Origin: Hydrogenophaga pseudoflava NBRC 102511
GTDB taxonomy: Bacteria > Pseudomonadota > Gammaproteobacteria > Burkholderiales > Burkholderiaceae_C
Direction: 5' to 3'
Assembly: GCF_001592285.1 (NCBI RefSeq)
Contig: NZ_BCWQ01000003.1
Span: 124,001 to 188,000 of the forward strand
Length of the DNA: 64,000 bases
Positions within the stretch are counted from its first letter, which is position 1. The number at the start of each line of letters is the position of its first letter. The translations under genes were made by a program, and so were the position numbers. The notes under the pieces were generated by a model. It searched no databases. It had not been told where the DNA came from and saw only the letters and a list, made by a program, of their open reading frames with translations. Shown here one piece after another: positions 1-7,136 of the stretch.

Positions 1-765
1 GTCGCTGCCGACGATGGCACCGCTGTGAGTCTGGGCGGCTTCGTTGCCGGCGGTCTTGCGGCCGGCCTTGAGCACCACCACCGGCTTGGCGTTGGCGGCG
101 GCGCGCAGCGCGCTCATGAAGCGGCGCGCGTTGGAGATGCCTTCAAGATAGACGACGATGCTGTGCGTTTGTGCGTCGGACGCCAGGAAATCGAGCACCT
201 GGGCGATGTCGACCGAGGTCTTGGGGCCCAATGAGACCACGGTGGAGAAGCCGACGCCGTTCTGGGTGGCCCAGTCCAGGATGGACGAGGTCAGGGCGCC
301 CGACTGCGACACCAGGGCCAGCGGACCGACCGCCGCCAGCGGGCCGGCGACGCTGGCGTTCAGGCCGCTGCGCGGGCGCTGGAAGCCTAGGCTGTTGGGG
401 CCGAGCAGGTGCATGCCGTGGCGCCGCGCCACCTGGTGCATCTCGCCCGCGATCTCGGCGTTGGCACCGCTGCCCACCACCAGGGCGGCCTTGCACTTGA
501 TGCGGCCGGCCACTTCCAGCGCCGACAGGGCCTCGGCCGGCGGCAGCGCGATGATGGCCAGGTCGGCCCGGGTCTGGGCCAGGTCGGCCAGGGTGCCGCT
601 GGTGTGGATGTCCAGGAAGACCAGTGTGCCCGAGAAGCGCTGGCCGGTCAGCGCGGCGCAGAGGGTGCGCGCGTGGGCGATCTGGCTGTCCGGGTCTTCG
701 TGGTTGCCGGCGAAGACGGCGATGGACTCGGGCTGGAAGAGGGGGGTGAGGTAGTGTTTGTCCAT
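1..765 (-). CDS. ADP-forming acyl-CoA synthetase / protein acetyltransferase-type CoA-binding protein (partial, 3' end outside window)
   Basis: The visible 255 codons start with MDKHYLTPLFQPESIAVF and read through the window edge with no stop. The opening 'LFxPxSIAVFAG' and the 'LLGPNSLGFQ' and 'LVSQSGAL' motifs are those of the CoA-binding and succinyl-CoA-ligase-like alpha subdomains of NDP-forming acetyl-CoA synthetases. The family includes the synthetase half of Pat/PatZ protein lysine acetyltransferases, where this half is an inactive sensor fused to a C-terminal GNAT domain. The GNAT part, if present, lies outside the window, so enzyme versus acetyltransferase cannot be decided here. 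It starts 7 bp after the stop of an HDAC-family gene, so the two are almost certainly co-transcribed, suggesting an acetylation/deacetylation pair. Confidence 0.8.
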   Translation of the reverse strand, partial: MDKHYLTPLFQPESIAVFAGNHEDPDSQIAHARTLCAALTGQRFSGTLVFLDIHTSGTLADLAQTRADLAIIALPPAEALSALEVAGRIKCKAALVVGSGANAEIAGEMHQVARRHGMHLLGPNSLGFQRPRSGLNASVAGPLAAVGPLALVSQSGALTSSILDWATQNGVGFSTVVSLGPKTSVDIAQVLDFLASDAQTHSIVVYLEGISNARRFMSALRAAANAKPVVVLKAGRKTAGNEAAQTHSGAIVGSD

Positions 766-772
766 ATTTCTT

Positions 773-1699
773 TCAGTCGGCCCCGATGAGGACCCTGACA
801 TGTGCGGCCACGCTGCGGGCCAGGGGGCTGAGCACGTAGCCACCTTCGAGGCAGGAGATGACACGGCCGTGGCAGTGTTTTTCGGCGACTTTCATCAGTT
901 GTTGTGTCACCCAGGCGTAGTCGGCCTCGACCAGGCCGAGGTTGCCCATGTCGTCCTCGCGGTGGGCGTCGAAGCCGGCGGAGATGTAGATCAGCTGGGG
1001 CCGGAAGGCCTCGAGTGCGGGAAGCCAGTGCTCGGTGACCGCGGCGCGGAAGGCGTCGCTGCCGGAGCGGCTGGGCAGCCCGACGTTGACCATGTTGGGG
1101 CCGGTCGCGTTCTCGCCGTTGAAGGGGTAGAGCCCCTTCTCGAAGATCGAGCACATCAGCACACGCTCGTCGCCGCGGAAGATGTCTTCGCTGCCATTGC
1201 CGTGGTGCACGTCGAAGTCGATCAGCGCCACGCGCTCCAGGTGGTGCACGTCCAGCGCGTGCCGGATGCCGACGGCCACGTTGTTGAAGAAGCAGAAGCC
1301 CATGGCGGCCGAGCGTTCGGCGTGGTGGCCGGGCGGGCGGATGTTGCAGAAGGCGGTGGGTGCTTCGCCGGCCAGCACCAGGTCGGTGGCCTGCACGGCC
1401 GCACCGGCGGCGCGCAGCGCGGCCTGCAGGGTGTGGGGGCACATGTTGGTGTCGGGGTCGACCGCGCGCAGGCCTTCGGTGGGTGCGGCATCGAAGATTT
1501 CCTTGACGTAGAGCGAGGCGTGGGCGCGGCCAAGCTGTTCCTCGGTGGCCAGCGGCGCGTCGTAGGGGACCATGTAGTCCAGCAGCCCCTTGACCAGCAG
1601 GTGGTCATTGATGGCACCCAGGCGCTCCGGGCACTCGGGGTGGTGCGCGCCCATGTCGTGGCGGGCGCAGTCGGCGTGGCTGATGAAGGCGGACAGCAT
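773..1699 (-). CDS. Histone deacetylase family protein (AcuC/acetylpolyamine amidohydrolase-like)
   Basis: 308 residues, full length for the arginase/deacetylase fold. The Zn-dependent deacetylase signatures are all visible: HPECPERL near residue 22, RPPGHHAE (catalytic His pair) near 122, DFDVHHGNG (Zn-ligand Asp and His) near 160, SAGFDAHREDD (second Zn Asp) near 243 and LEGGY near 280. The family removes acetyl groups from protein lysines or from small amines such as acetylpolyamines. The start ATG has a GGAGA Shine-Dalgarno. It is first in a two-gene unit with the acyl-CoA-synthetase-type gene. A palindrome resembling an FNR/ANR box lies about 60 bp upstream. The substrate is unknown: the neighbour favours protein lysine deacetylation, while the polyamine locus 10 kb away leaves acetylpolyamines open. 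Confidence 0.9.
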   Translation of the reverse strand: MLSAFISHADCARHDMGAHHPECPERLGAINDHLLVKGLLDYMVPYDAPLATEEQLGRAHASLYVKEIFDAAPTEGLRAVDPDTNMCPHTLQAALRAAGAAVQATDLVLAGEAPTAFCNIRPPGHHAERSAAMGFCFFNNVAVGIRHALDVHHLERVALIDFDVHHGNGSEDIFRGDERVLMCSIFEKGLYPFNGENATGPNMVNVGLPSRSGSDAFRAAVTEHWLPALEAFRPQLIYISAGFDAHREDDMGNLGLVEADYAWVTQQLMKVAEKHCHGRVISCLEGGYVLSPLARSVAAHVRVLIGAD

Positions 1700-1750
1700 G
1701 GTTCGGGTCTCCTCGGGCGGCGGATGCCTGCCGGGCGACTGCGCGCCCGT

Positions 1751-1770
1751 GCAGATTGACTTGTGTCAAT
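1751..1770. promoter_or_regulatory. Perfect palindrome with FNR/ANR-like core upstream of the deacetylase gene
   Basis: Arms AGATTGAC and GTCAATCT are separated by TTGT. The core TTGAC-N4-GTCAA resembles FNR/ANR/DNR boxes (TTGAY-N4-RTCAA). It is centred about 61 bp before the deacetylase ATG, a usual class I activator position. Binding is inferred, not shown. Confidence 0.5.
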
Positions 1771-1821
1771 CTAGACCCGAAGCCTGACGGCTGCCTTGAC
1801 GCAACGCAACCAGAACAAGCA

Positions 1822-1920
1822 GGAACCCCTTGGCCCCTTTCCAGAATGCGGCGGAACTGGCTTCGCCAGGCCGCTCGCATTGCCCCCTGGGGGGTGACGC
1901 CGAAGGCGGCGCGGGGGGGG
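1822..1920 (-). repeat. Post-stop GC-rich intergenic repeat, copy 1
   Basis: Read on the minus strand, the repeat begins directly after the TAA of the UbiH-type gene with a C-run followed by GCGCCGCCTTCGGCGTC, then CCCCCCAGGGGG, then GCGGCCTGGCGAAGCC and GTTCCGCCGCA. The same order of blocks occurs in the copy at 30594, also directly after a stop codon. The CCCCC/GGGGG and flanking GCGTC/GACGC blocks can form a strong hairpin, so a role in termination or mRNA 3' end stability is plausible. Confidence 0.6.
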
Positions 1921-3129
1921 TTAACGGAGCCCGGTGAGAGAGGCTGCGACCGCCCGTTTGAACGGCGTGAAACGCTCCCCGAGTTCCACCATGCCGCGGC
2001 GCAGCCAGCGCGCGGGCACGTGTTCGCGCGTGTAGAGGGTCGCCACGGCGTGGGTGGCCATGTAGAGGCCGCGCGCCGCGCGCTGGTGGACCAGCTGGTA
2101 GCGCTCCAGCAGCTGGGGCGATGCGATGTCCTGCCCGTTCTGGTGGGCGCTGATCAAGGCTTTTGAGAGCGTGTCGATGCTGCGCAGGCCGAGATTGAAG
2201 CCGTGTGCGGTGACGGGGTGCATGCCGACCGCGGCGTCGCCCACGACGGCGAAGCGCTGGGCCACGAAGCGCCGGGCCCACACCCCCACCAGCGGGTAGG
2301 CGTGGCGTGTGCTGACCAGGCGCATGTCGCCCAACTGGCCGTCGAAGCGGCGCGTCATCTCCTGGTTGAAGGCGACGTCGTCCAGGCCCAGCAGCGGCTG
2401 GATGGCCTGGTGCGGCAGGGTCAGCACCACCGAGGAACGTGGACGGCCGCTGACCGGGTCGGGGTTCATCGGCAGCAGGGCCAGGGTCTGGCCGTGGTCG
2501 AACCACTCCCAGGCGGTTTCTTCGTGCGGCCGCTCGTGGGTCATGTTGCAGACCAGCATGGTGCGGCCGTAGTCGTGCATGTCGGCGGCGATGCCCATGG
2601 CGCGGCGGGTGCTGGAGTGGCGGCTGTCGGCGGCCACGACCAGGCGGGCCGACAGGGTCTCTCCGCCGGCCAGGGTCAGGCGGGCCGACTGCGCGTCGGT
2701 CTGGATGCCGGTGACCTGCTGGCCGCAGCGCAGCTGGGGTGCCGGTCCCTCGCCGTCGCCCATCGCGGCCTCGAACGCGGCGCGGCGGATGTGGTGGTTG
2801 GCAACCAGGAAGCCCAGCTCGGATTTCGGGCTGAGGTCGTGGCCGATGCGCATGCGCGATTGCGCCCCGCCCACGCCGCCGTCGAGCACCAGCGCGTCCT
2901 TCAACGGCGCGATGTTCTCGTCGCCGAGCCGTGGCCACAGGCCCAGCTGGCGCAGCAGCTCGGCGCTGTGCTGGGTCAGCGCGATCTCGCGGCCGTCAAA
3001 AGCGGGTTTCTGCAGCGATTCGAGGGGGCTCTGTTCGATCAGGGTGGTGCGCAGGCCGCTGCCGCGCAGCGCCCGGGCCAGGCTCAGGCCGGCCGGCCCG
3101 GCGCCCACGATGAGGAGGTCGTGTTCCAT
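1921..3129 (-). CDS. UbiH/UbiF/VisC/COQ6-family FAD-dependent monooxygenase
   Basis: 402 residues from MEHDLLIVGAGPAGLSLARA, which places the dinucleotide-binding GxGxxG at the N-terminus as usual; an upstream in-frame Met lacks family similarity. 'VVAADSRHSSTR' (the DG/DS motif) lies near residue 155 and 'FAVVGDAAVGMHPVTAHGFNLGL', containing the GD motif that binds the FAD ribityl chain and a COQ6-type signature, near 290. The family hydroxylates the benzenoid ring of ubiquinone precursors; which ring position (UbiH, UbiF or UbiI) cannot be set from sequence reading alone. Monocistronic: an intrinsic terminator and an FNR-like box lie just upstream, and the post-stop repeat follows. Confidence 0.88.
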   Translation of the reverse strand: MEHDLLIVGAGPAGLSLARALRGSGLRTTLIEQSPLESLQKPAFDGREIALTQHSAELLRQLGLWPRLGDENIAPLKDALVLDGGVGGAQSRMRIGHDLSPKSELGFLVANHHIRRAAFEAAMGDGEGPAPQLRCGQQVTGIQTDAQSARLTLAGGETLSARLVVAADSRHSSTRRAMGIAADMHDYGRTMLVCNMTHERPHEETAWEWFDHGQTLALLPMNPDPVSGRPRSSVVLTLPHQAIQPLLGLDDVAFNQEMTRRFDGQLGDMRLVSTRHAYPLVGVWARRFVAQRFAVVGDAAVGMHPVTAHGFNLGLRSIDTLSKALISAHQNGQDIASPQLLERYQLVHQRAARGLYMATHAVATLYTREHVPARWLRRGMVELGERFTPFKRAVAASLTGLR

Positions 3130-3165
3130 GGCGCGGCAGCTTACGTGTGTGCCACGGCCACGGGA

Positions 3166-3179
3166 TTGACTCAGGTCAA
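3166..3179. promoter_or_regulatory. FNR/ANR-like box upstream of the UbiH-type gene
   Basis: TTGACTCAGGTCAA is a perfect TTGAC-N4-GTCAA dyad centred about 43 bp upstream of the hydroxylase ATG, which fits a class II activator position. Oxygen-responsive control of a quinone hydroxylase would be sensible because these enzymes need O2. Inferred from sequence only. Confidence 0.5.
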
Positions 3180-3183
3180 CGGG

Positions 3184-3212
3184 CACAAAAAAGCCCCGGC
3201 GAACCGGGGCTG
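3184..3212 (-). terminator. Intrinsic terminator of the Spy-like gene
   Basis: On the minus strand an 8-bp stem (AGCCCCGG/CCGGGGCT at 3192-3199 and 3204-3211, 4-nt loop) is followed by six T residues. It lies about 40 bp downstream of the Spy-like gene stop and insulates the hydroxylase gene. Confidence 0.85.
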
Positions 3213-3252
3213 TGAGGGCTGAGGAGAACCGTTCAATGAAGGCTGTGACGCA

Positions 3253-3885
3253 TCAACTGGCCTTGGCACCGGGGCCGTCGCAGCCCATGCCGCCGCCCAT
3301 GGCGCCCATGCCGCCGTGGCCGCCTTTGCCGCCCATGCGGTGTTCACCCTTCATGCCGGCGCGGTGGAAACCGCCGTGGGCCTGGGTGTCGAACACCTTC
3401 TGCTGCTCAGGCGTGAGCGCGGCGTAGAAAGTCTTGACCGCCTCGATGCGCTTGGCCATCGCGGCATCGCGCTCGGCGCGCAGCGCCTGCATCTTGTCCA
3501 GGCGCTGCGGCGTGGTCAGCTGGCTCCAGTCTTCCCGGGCCATACCGGGCGCGCCGGCCGGCGGGTTCGGCGCGGTGCCGGCGACGTAAGCGTTCCAGGC
3601 GGCTTCCTGCGAGGCGGTGATCTTCAGGGCCGACTTGAGCTGCGCCTGGTGCTCGGCGTGGCGCTTGGTCATCTGCTCCAGGCGCTGGGCGCGGCGCTCT
3701 TCCCACTGCTTGCTGTCGGCTCCGGCCTGGGTCCCCTGGCCGCGCTGGCCCATGTGCTGGGCGTGCATCTGCGGGTCCATGCCGTGGTGCTGGCCCATGC
3801 CCTGGGCGATGGCGGTGGCCGAGACGCCTGCGATGCCGGCGAGGATGGCGGCGACGACGAGGCTGCGTTTGGCGAAGGGTTTCAT
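3253..3885 (-). CDS. Spy/CpxP-family periplasmic protein (LTXXQ motif)
   Basis: 210 residues starting MKPFAKRSLVVAAILAGIAG, a classical signal peptide cleaved near ATAIAQ. The mature part is Gln/Met/His-rich, predicted mostly helical, with LTXXQ-type motifs ('ITASQEAAWNAY' mid-protein and 'LTPEQQKVFDTQ' near the C-terminus), the hallmark of Spy/CpxP ATP-independent chaperones and metal-stress sensors. The tail is dense in Gly, His and Met (GGKGGHGGMGAMGGGM), consistent with metal binding. It sits next to the copper-resistance genes cueR-copZ-copA on the same strand as cueR, so induction by envelope or copper stress is likely, though it has its own upstream region with an FNR-like box at 4041. 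Start chosen at the signal peptide. Confidence 0.85.
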   Translation of the reverse strand: MKPFAKRSLVVAAILAGIAGVSATAIAQGMGQHHGMDPQMHAQHMGQRGQGTQAGADSKQWEERRAQRLEQMTKRHAEHQAQLKSALKITASQEAAWNAYVAGTAPNPPAGAPGMAREDWSQLTTPQRLDKMQALRAERDAAMAKRIEAVKTFYAALTPEQQKVFDTQAHGGFHRAGMKGEHRMGGKGGHGGMGAMGGGMGCDGPGAKAS

Positions 3886-4040
3886 GCGTAGGCTCCTTGA
3901 GGTTGAGGGGGCGGACACCGGGGCGGGATGCCGGGGTGCCATGGGTTCAGTGTCATACCCCCGTGTGTACCGTTGTCTGCCCTTGTGATGCTGTCCGGTA
4001 AAGATTTGTTCCAGTACCGGCGCGCTGGGGAGCAGGGGGT

Positions 4041-4054
4041 TTGATCCTCGTCAA
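4041..4054. promoter_or_regulatory. FNR/ANR-like box between cueR and the Spy-like gene
   Basis: TTGATCCTCGTCAA matches TTGAY-N4-RTCAA. It overlaps the last codons of cueR and lies about 160 bp upstream of the Spy-like ATG, rather far for a class I site, so this is the weakest of the four boxes. Confidence 0.3.
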
Positions 4055-4512
4055 GGATGGGCCAGGTCGTCCAGGATCGGGCAGTCGGGCCGCTCGTCGC
4101 CGGGGCAGTGGCACAGCAGGGTGTGCAGGCTGCGCTGCATGGCCTGCAGCGCCTCGATGCGCTGGGCCAGGTCGTCGTGGTGCTTCTGGGCAATGCGCTT
4201 GACGCTGGCGCTGCTGCGCCGCCGGTTTTGCCACAGGCCGACCAGCTCGGTGATGGCATCCAGCCCGAAGCCCATGTCGCGCGCGCGGCGGATGAAGCGC
4301 AGCGTGTGCACGTCGGCCAGGCTGTACTGGCGGTAGTTACTGCCGGTGCGCGCCACCGCGCCCAGCAGCCCCAGCGACTCGTAGTGGCGCAGCATCTTGG
4401 GCGAGATGCCCGAGAGCTGCGCGGCGGTGCCGATGCTGACCGGCCAGCGGATGGCCGCGTCCTGAACGGCGTCGCTGTCCGAGACCGGAGTGCCGGCCGG
4501 ATCGGATTTCAT
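4051..4512 (-). CDS. cueR: CueR-type copper-responsive MerR regulator
   Basis: 153 residues from MKSDPAGTPVSDSDAV. The MerR winged-helix is seen at about 20-60 (IGTAAQLSGISPKMLRHYE), followed by a long dimerisation helix. The C-terminal metal-binding loop reads CHCPGDERPDCPI, the canonical CueR Cys-x7-Cys loop that chelates Cu(I). MerR activators untwist promoters with 19-bp spacers, and two such promoters lie at 4741-4829. The start overlaps the stop of copZ by 4 bp (ATGA), so copZ-cueR is one transcript. A longer upstream reading exists in the same frame but runs through copZ and lacks family similarity. The N-terminal extension before the helix-turn-helix, about 17 residues, is longer than in E. 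coli CueR. Confidence 0.92.
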   Translation of the reverse strand: MKSDPAGTPVSDSDAVQDAAIRWPVSIGTAAQLSGISPKMLRHYESLGLLGAVARTGSNYRQYSLADVHTLRFIRRARDMGFGLDAITELVGLWQNRRRSSASVKRIAQKHHDDLAQRIEALQAMQRSLHTLLCHCPGDERPDCPILDDLAHP

Positions 4513-4709
4513 GCGGCGACCTGGTATCCCTCTTCCCGGATCGCGGCCGCCACCGCTTCGCGCGGCTGGGCGGTGTTCACCTCGACGAGGTTCTGCGCGC
4601 GGTCGATCTTGACCTCGGCCTGCGGGTCGAGGGTCTTGATGGCCGTCTGCACGGCGCGTTCGCAGTGGCCGCAGGTCATGCCCTGCACGGTGAAGGTCTG
4701 TTGGCTCAT
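4509..4709 (-). CDS. copZ: Copper chaperone, heavy-metal-associated domain (CopZ)
   Basis: 66 residues forming one HMA domain, with the Cu(I)-binding motif GMTCGHCERAV near residue 10. The start is chosen at MSQQTFTVQGMTC; in-frame Met codons further upstream would extend into the promoter region. A GGAG-type Shine-Dalgarno (on the minus strand TGGAGCCACTCC) precedes the ATG. The protein carries cytosolic Cu(I) to the CopA ATPase encoded divergently. It is first in the copZ-cueR transcript, driven by the palindromic promoter at 4741-4771. Confidence 0.93.
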   Translation of the reverse strand: MSQQTFTVQGMTCGHCERAVQTAIKTLDPQAEVKIDRAQNLVEVNTAQPREAVAAAIREEGYQVAA

Positions 4710-4740
4710 GGAGTGGCTCCAGTGGATTGAAAACAGCGCA

Positions 4741-4771
4741 ATGATGCACCTTGACATGGTGTCAAGGTCAA
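4741..4771 (-). promoter_or_regulatory. CueR-type promoter/operator for copZ-cueR
   Basis: On the minus strand: -35 TTGACC (4766-4771), 19-bp spacer, -10-like CATCAT (4741-4746). The spacer region holds a perfect dyad with arms ACCTTGACA and TGTCAAGGT separated by 3 bp (4748-4768). The 19-bp spacer plus centred dyad is the MerR/CueR promoter signature and implies autoregulation by copper. Confidence 0.8.
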
Positions 4772-4798
4772 GTGGCCTCGGTGGATACACCTTGTGGC

Positions 4799-4829
4799 TT
4801 GACCTTCCCATGGGGGTAAACCTTATGCT
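4799..4829 (+). promoter_or_regulatory. CueR-type promoter for copA, directly abutting the start codon
   Basis: -35 TTGACC (4799-4804), exactly 19 bp spacer containing the imperfect dyad ACCTTCCC..GGGGTAAA, -10 TATGCT (4824-4829). Only six bases (CACCCC) separate the -10 from the copA ATG at 4836, so transcription should begin at or next to the ATG, giving a leaderless mRNA. Confidence 0.8.
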
Positions 4830-4835
4830 CACCCC

Positions 4836-7118
4836 ATGAACTCAGTCACGATGGAATTGAACGACGACACCTGCCAGATCGACCTGGGCATCGGTGGCAT
4901 GACCTGCGCCTCCTGCGTCTCGCGCGTGGAGAAGGCCCTGCGCAAACACCCGGGCGTGGAGGCGGCGACGGTGAACCTGGCGACCGAGTCGGCGCGCATC
5001 GTCTACCGCGGCAGCGACGCCACCCACGCCGCGGCACTGATGCGGCGCGCGGTGCGCGACGCGGGCTACGAGCCGCGCGCGATGGACGCGCCCGAGGTGG
5101 AACAGGAGCGTCTGTGGGGCCTGCCGCTGGACCTCTGGCCGGTGGTGATCGGTGCATTGCTGTCGGCGCCGCTGGCCCTGCCCATGGTGGGCGACCTGTT
5201 CGGAAAACACTGGATGCTGCCGGCCTGGATCCAGTTCCTGCTGGCGACGCCGGTGCAGTTCTGGCTGGGCGCGCGCTTCTACAAGGCCGGCTGGCACGCG
5301 CTCAAGGCCCTGACCGGCAACATGGAGCTGCTGGTGGCCATCGGCACCACGGCGGCCTGGGCGCTGTCCACCTGGCTGTGGTTCAAGGCCGAACCTGGCG
5401 AGATGGTGCACCTCTACTACGAGGGCGGTGCGGTGGTGATCACCCTGGTGCTGCTGGGCAAGTGGCTGGAGGCGCGCGCCAAGCGCCAGACCACCGACGC
5501 GATTCGCGCGCTGCACGCGCTGCGGCCGGAAAGGGCCCACCTGGTGCCCGATGGCGTCAGGCGCACCGAGATGAGCGAAGTGCCGGTGGACGAACTGCTG
5601 GCGGGCGACATCGTGCGCGTGCTGCCCGGCGAACGTTTTCCGGCCGACGGCGAGCTGCTGCTGGGCGAGACCCAGGCGGACGAATCCATGCTGACCGGCG
5701 AGGCGATGCCCGTGCCCAAGCGCCCGGGCGACCGCATCACCGGCGGCTCGCTCAACGGCGAGGGCTCGGTCGAGATCCGGGTGAAGGCGGTCGGCGCGCA
5801 GAGCGTGCTGGCCCACATCATTGCCCTGGTGCAGGACGCGCAGGCCGGCAAGGCGCCGGTGCAGCGCATGGTGGACCAGGTCGCGGCGGTGTTCGTGCCG
5901 GTGGTGCTGGTGATCGCGCTGGTCACGCTGGCGGCCTGGCTCTGGACCGGCGCGCCGATGGAGGACGCCCTGCTGCACGCGGTGGCGGTGCTGGTGATCG
6001 CCTGCCCCTGTGCGCTGGGCCTGGCGACGCCCGCGGCCATCATGGCGGGCACCGGCGTGGCGGCGCGCCACGGCATCCTGATCAAGGACGCACAGGCGCT
6101 GGAGATCGCGCACAAGGTGGACACCGTGGCCTTCGACAAGACCGGCACGCTGACGGTGGGAAAACCGCGCCTGCTGCTGATCGAGGCCGTGTCCGGGGCC
6201 GACGAGGAGGCGGTGCTGGGCGCGGCGGCGGCGCTGCAGGCGCAGAGTGCCCACCCGCTGGCGCATGCGGTGCTGGAGGCGGCCACGGCGCGCGGCCTGG
6301 TGGTGGCCGCCGACGCGGCCCGGGAGGTGCAGGCGGTGACCGGCCGCGGCACGCTGGGGCAGATCAAGGGCGTGACCCTGGCGCTGGGCAGCCTGCGCTG
6401 GATGGACGAACTGGGTGTGCCGCTGGGGCCGCTGGCGCTGTCGGTGCACCGGCACCAGGCCGATGGCGCCACGGTGTCGCTGCTGGCCAGCCGTGCGGGC
6501 GAGGACCAGCCCTGGTCGGCCCTGGCCCTGCTGGCCTTCGGCGACGAGCCCAAGCCCGGTGCGGCCGGGGCGCTGGCGGCGCTCAAGGCCCAGGGGTTGA
6601 AGACCTACATGGTCTCGGGCGACAACCGCGGCGCGGCCGAGGCCATGGCGCGGCGGCTGGGCATGGACGTGGACGGCGGTGCGGTGATCGCCGAGGTGCT
6701 GCCGGGCGACAAGGCGGATATCGTCAAACGCCTGCGCGAAGAAGCGGGGGCCGGTCACACACACACCGTGGCCATGGTGGGCGATGGCGTCAACGACGCG
6801 CCGGCCCTGGCCGCCGCCGACGTGGGCATCGCCATGGGCAGTCGCGAAGGCGGGTCCGACGTGGCCATGCACGCGGCCGGCATCACCCTGATGCGCGGCG
6901 ACCCGGCGATGGTGCCGGCGGCGCTGGACATCTCGCGCCGCACGGTGAGCAAGATCCGGCAGAACCTGTTCTGGGCCTTCGCCTACAACGCGGCCGGCAT
7001 CCCGCTGGCGGCGCTGGGCTACCTGAGCCCGGTGCTGGCCGGCGCGGCGATGGCGCTCAGCTCGGTCAGCGTGGTGAGCAACGCGCTGCTGCTCAAGCGC
7101 TGGAAGCCCGGGCGCTGA
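4836..7118 (+). CDS. copA: Copper-translocating P1B-type ATPase
   Basis: 760 residues. One N-terminal HMA domain (GMTCASC near residue 21) precedes the membrane segments. P-type motifs are complete: TGEAMP (actuator loop), CPC in IACPCALGLATPAA (Cu(I) transport site), DKTGTLT with the phosphorylated Asp near 434, SAHPLAHAV (the HP motif of P1B pumps) and GDGVNDAPAL (hinge). The C-terminal helices carry YN and SSVS motifs typical of Cu(I) exporters. It pumps Cu(I) out of the cytosol. The ATG at 4836 is supported by the CueR promoter ending 6 nt before it; a second Met at 4851 would allow a very short leader. Expression is copper-induced through CueR. Confidence 0.96.
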   Translation: MNSVTMELNDDTCQIDLGIGGMTCASCVSRVEKALRKHPGVEAATVNLATESARIVYRGSDATHAAALMRRAVRDAGYEPRAMDAPEVEQERLWGLPLDLWPVVIGALLSAPLALPMVGDLFGKHWMLPAWIQFLLATPVQFWLGARFYKAGWHALKALTGNMELLVAIGTTAAWALSTWLWFKAEPGEMVHLYYEGGAVVITLVLLGKWLEARAKRQTTDAIRALHALRPERAHLVPDGVRRTEMSEVPVDELLAGDIVRVLPGERFPADGELLLGETQADESMLTGEAMPVPKRPGDRITGGSLNGEGSVEIRVKAVGAQSVLAHIIALVQDAQAGKAPVQRMVDQVAAVFVPVVLVIALVTLAAWLWTGAPMEDALLHAVAVLVIACPCALGLATPAAIMAGTGVAARHGILIKDAQALEIAHKVDTVAFDKTGTLTVGKPRLLLIEAVSGADEEAVLGAAAALQAQSAHPLAHAVLEAATARGLVVAADAAREVQAVTGRGTLGQIKGVTLALGSLRWMDELGVPLGPLALSVHRHQADGATVSLLASRAGEDQPWSALALLAFGDEPKPGAAGALAALKAQGLKTYMVSGDNRGAAEAMARRLGMDVDGGAVIAEVLPGDKADIVKRLREEAGAGHTHTVAMVGDGVNDAPALAAADVGIAMGSREGGSDVAMHAAGITLMRGDPAMVPAALDISRRTVSKIRQNLFWAFAYNAAGIPLAALGYLSPVLAGAAMALSSVSVVSNALLLKRWKPGR

Positions 7119-7136
7119 GGCCGCGTTGGCCGCGGG

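Noticed and set aside
4748..4768. TTGAC-N5-GTCAA as an FNR box
   Set aside because: The spacer is five, not four, and the dyad is centred in a 19-bp -35/-10 spacer, so it is read as a CueR operator.
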